A stretch of 7,190 nucleotides of DNA from F23-B02 sp045642545 (GTDB lineage: Bacteria; Bacillota; Clostridia; Oscillospirales; Oscillospiraceae): the NCBI GenBank assembly GCA_045642545.1, contig JAZUJB010000035.1, forward strand, positions 1 to 7,190. Reading direction: 5' to 3'. Shown in pieces: positions 6,341 through 7,190 of this stretch; the stretch's first letter is position 1, and the number at the start of each line of letters is the position of its first letter. The notes below the pieces were generated by a model, which was not told the origin of the DNA, did not search any database, and saw only the letters and a list, made by a program, of their open reading frames with translations. The position numbers and the translations under genes were made by a program.

Positions 6341-6985
6341 ATGGAGATAGGAACAATCATCCGAAACGCAAGAAATGAAGCAAAGCTCTCTCAGGAACAG
6401 GCTGCCGAGGCACTTGGTGTAAGCCGACAGACCATTTCAAACTGGGAAAACGGGAAATCCTACCCGGATATTATCAGCGTTATTCGGATGAGCGATTTAT
6501 ACTCTGTAAGTCTGGATCACCTTCTCAAGGAGGAATCATCTATGAAACAGACTTACAAAGAATATCTGGAAGAAAGTACGAATGTAGTAAAAAGCAATGA
6601 ACGTAAATCGAAACTGATTCTTGTTTTGACCGTTCTTGGAACCTGGGCACTATCACTTATTGCGTTTTTATTGGTACACAAAGGAGTGGATAATTACGGA
6701 TACGGGCTTGCCATCATATGGGCTGTCCTGCCGGTTACTTTTTTTGCAGGGTCCTATATTATCGGCAAGCGCGACTGGTTCGGCAAGTTGAAGTGGCTGG
6801 CGGCGCCGTTGTTCAGTATTATGTATTCAATGTCCGGATACGCTACATATTTCACTGCGGATAACATGGCAACGAAAAGTGTCATTTGGCCTGATTTTGC
6901 AAAGTTGCCCATAGGGCTGATTATTTCGCTTGCCGGGCTTGTAGTTGGGATTATAATCAGAAATAAACAAAATAAAAGCAACTGA
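6341..6985 (+). CDS. XRE-type HTH protein with four membrane helices
   Basis: This 214-residue protein begins with an XRE/Cro-type helix-turn-helix (about 4-62): IIRNARNEAKLSQEQAAEALGV then SRQTISNWENGKSYPD, with the recognition helix around 28-37, ending in SLDHLLKEE. A charged linker (about 63-90) leads to four hydrophobic stretches at about 91-112, 121-141, 152-171 and 189-206, and a basic tail. It therefore looks like a membrane-anchored transcription factor, an architecture common in Clostridia; the signal it senses is not known. It is probably co-located with the acetyltransferase as cargo, but whether it controls that gene is unproven. The ATG at 6341 has GAGGTGA 7 nt upstream. Inside the gene, AAGGAGG (6527-6533) sits 8 nt before in-frame Met68 (6542), which could start a 147-residue membrane-only form. 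Composition is AT-rich like the acetyltransferase gene. Confidence 0.88.
   Translation: MEIGTIIRNARNEAKLSQEQAAEALGVSRQTISNWENGKSYPDIISVIRMSDLYSVSLDHLLKEESSMKQTYKEYLEESTNVVKSNERKSKLILVLTVLGTWALSLIAFLLVHKGVDNYGYGLAIIWAVLPVTFFAGSYIIGKRDWFGKLKWLAAPLFSIMYSMSGYATYFTADNMATKSVIWPDFAKLPIGLIISLAGLVVGIIIRNKQNKSN
6527..6544 (+). promoter_or_regulatory. Internal ribosome binding site and start codon in the HTH gene
   Basis: AAGGAGG at 6527-6533 is a perfect Shine-Dalgarno, 8 nt before the in-frame ATG at 6542 (Met68). It lies exactly at the end of the HTH domain, so initiation here would give a protein with only the linker and four membrane helices. The same bases also encode Lys-Glu-Glu, so coding coincidence is possible. 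Confidence 0.45.
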
Positions 6986-7034
6986 TTTGCAGTAACAAAT
7001 TTCAGTTTGCATGCGTGAGAAGAATCGAATAATA

Positions 7035-7077
7035 AGTGAGGCAGAGCCGATCAGCAGAAATGCTGGTCGGCTTCACT
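7035..7077. terminator. Long hairpin after the HTH gene, possible terminator
   Basis: An 11-bp stem (7046-7056 with 7061-7071, one G-U pair) closes on a GAAA tetraloop. A lower stem AGTGA/TCACT (7035-7039 with 7073-7077) extends it across an uneven internal loop. It starts 50 nt after the HTH stop. A T-run is lacking on either side, so it may be an inefficient terminator or an RNA-stability structure instead. Confidence 0.4.
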
Positions 7078-7146
7078 ATTGTCATGAACCAGCACTCAAG
7101 TGAGAAAAGCTTGGCTACTTTTACGCACATTTGACAAGGCAGGGTG

Positions 7147-7170
7147 TGCTGACTTAAAATGAAGTCGGCA
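7147..7170. repeat. Second hairpin near the right edge
   Basis: TGCTGACTT (7147-7155) pairs with AAGTCGGCA (7162-7170) as a 9-bp stem with one G-U pair and a 6-nt loop. Its right arm shares GTCGGC with the right arm of the hairpin 100 nt upstream. No T-run follows, so terminator function is doubtful. Confidence 0.4.
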
Positions 7171-7190
7171 TCCTCTTGCCCTTGCTGTGG

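Larger units (their letters stand above)
6986..7190. other. Intergenic right end, no convincing gene
   Basis: These 205 bases hold two hairpins (listed separately) and otherwise nothing I can assign. A frame on the minus strand is open from the window edge to a TGA at 7004-7002 (62 codons), but it matches no family I recognise and it crosses both hairpins. A plus-strand ATG at 7159 encodes only ten residues before the edge and has no ribosome binding site. Confidence 0.5.

Noticed and set aside
7002..7190. Minus-strand frame open from the right edge to 7002
   Set aside because: It has 62 codons with no recognised family, and both hairpins fall within it. It could be the tail of a gene outside the window but cannot be supported here.

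Overview
The window looks like a chromosomal segment of a GC-moderate Firmicute of the Clostridia class, probably an Oscillospiraceae/Ruminococcaceae-like gut bacterium. This is inferred from the CsaB wall-polysaccharide enzyme, clear AGGAGG-type ribosome binding sites, the Firmicute-style YgiQ and PurN sequences, and the HTH-plus-membrane regulator. No rRNA, tRNA, CRISPR array or transposase was seen.

Minus-strand block (1-3438): three tightly packed genes form a likely operon read leftward. They are a histidine phosphatase fused to a GNAT acetyltransferase, a calcineurin-like phosphoesterase with a C-terminal SH3-like tail (5-nt gap), and a YgiQ-type radical SAM protein (1-nt overlap, TAATG) that runs off the left edge.

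Divergent control region (3439-3540): an AT-rich spacer carries a near-consensus sigma-A promoter facing right, a weaker candidate facing left, and an inverted repeat whose right half is the rightward -35 box.

Plus-strand block (3541-5492): csaB (TTG start), a PurN-like protein and a CopZ-like metal-binding protein overlap one another and look translationally coupled. The PurN-like protein has the family fold signature, but all three positions of the known formyltransferase catalytic triad are changed (N to G, H to Y, D to N by hand alignment). It is the most unusual gene in the window.

Right end (5493-7190): base and codon use become visibly AT-richer, and functions switch to accessory type. 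A Vat/CatB-type hexapeptide xenobiotic acetyltransferase is followed by an XRE-type HTH protein with four predicted membrane helices. The HTH gene contains a perfect internal Shine-Dalgarno before Met68, which could yield a membrane-only product. The last 205 bases hold two hairpins and no convincing gene. This end looks like laterally acquired cargo, but no integrase, transposase or terminal repeat is visible to prove it.
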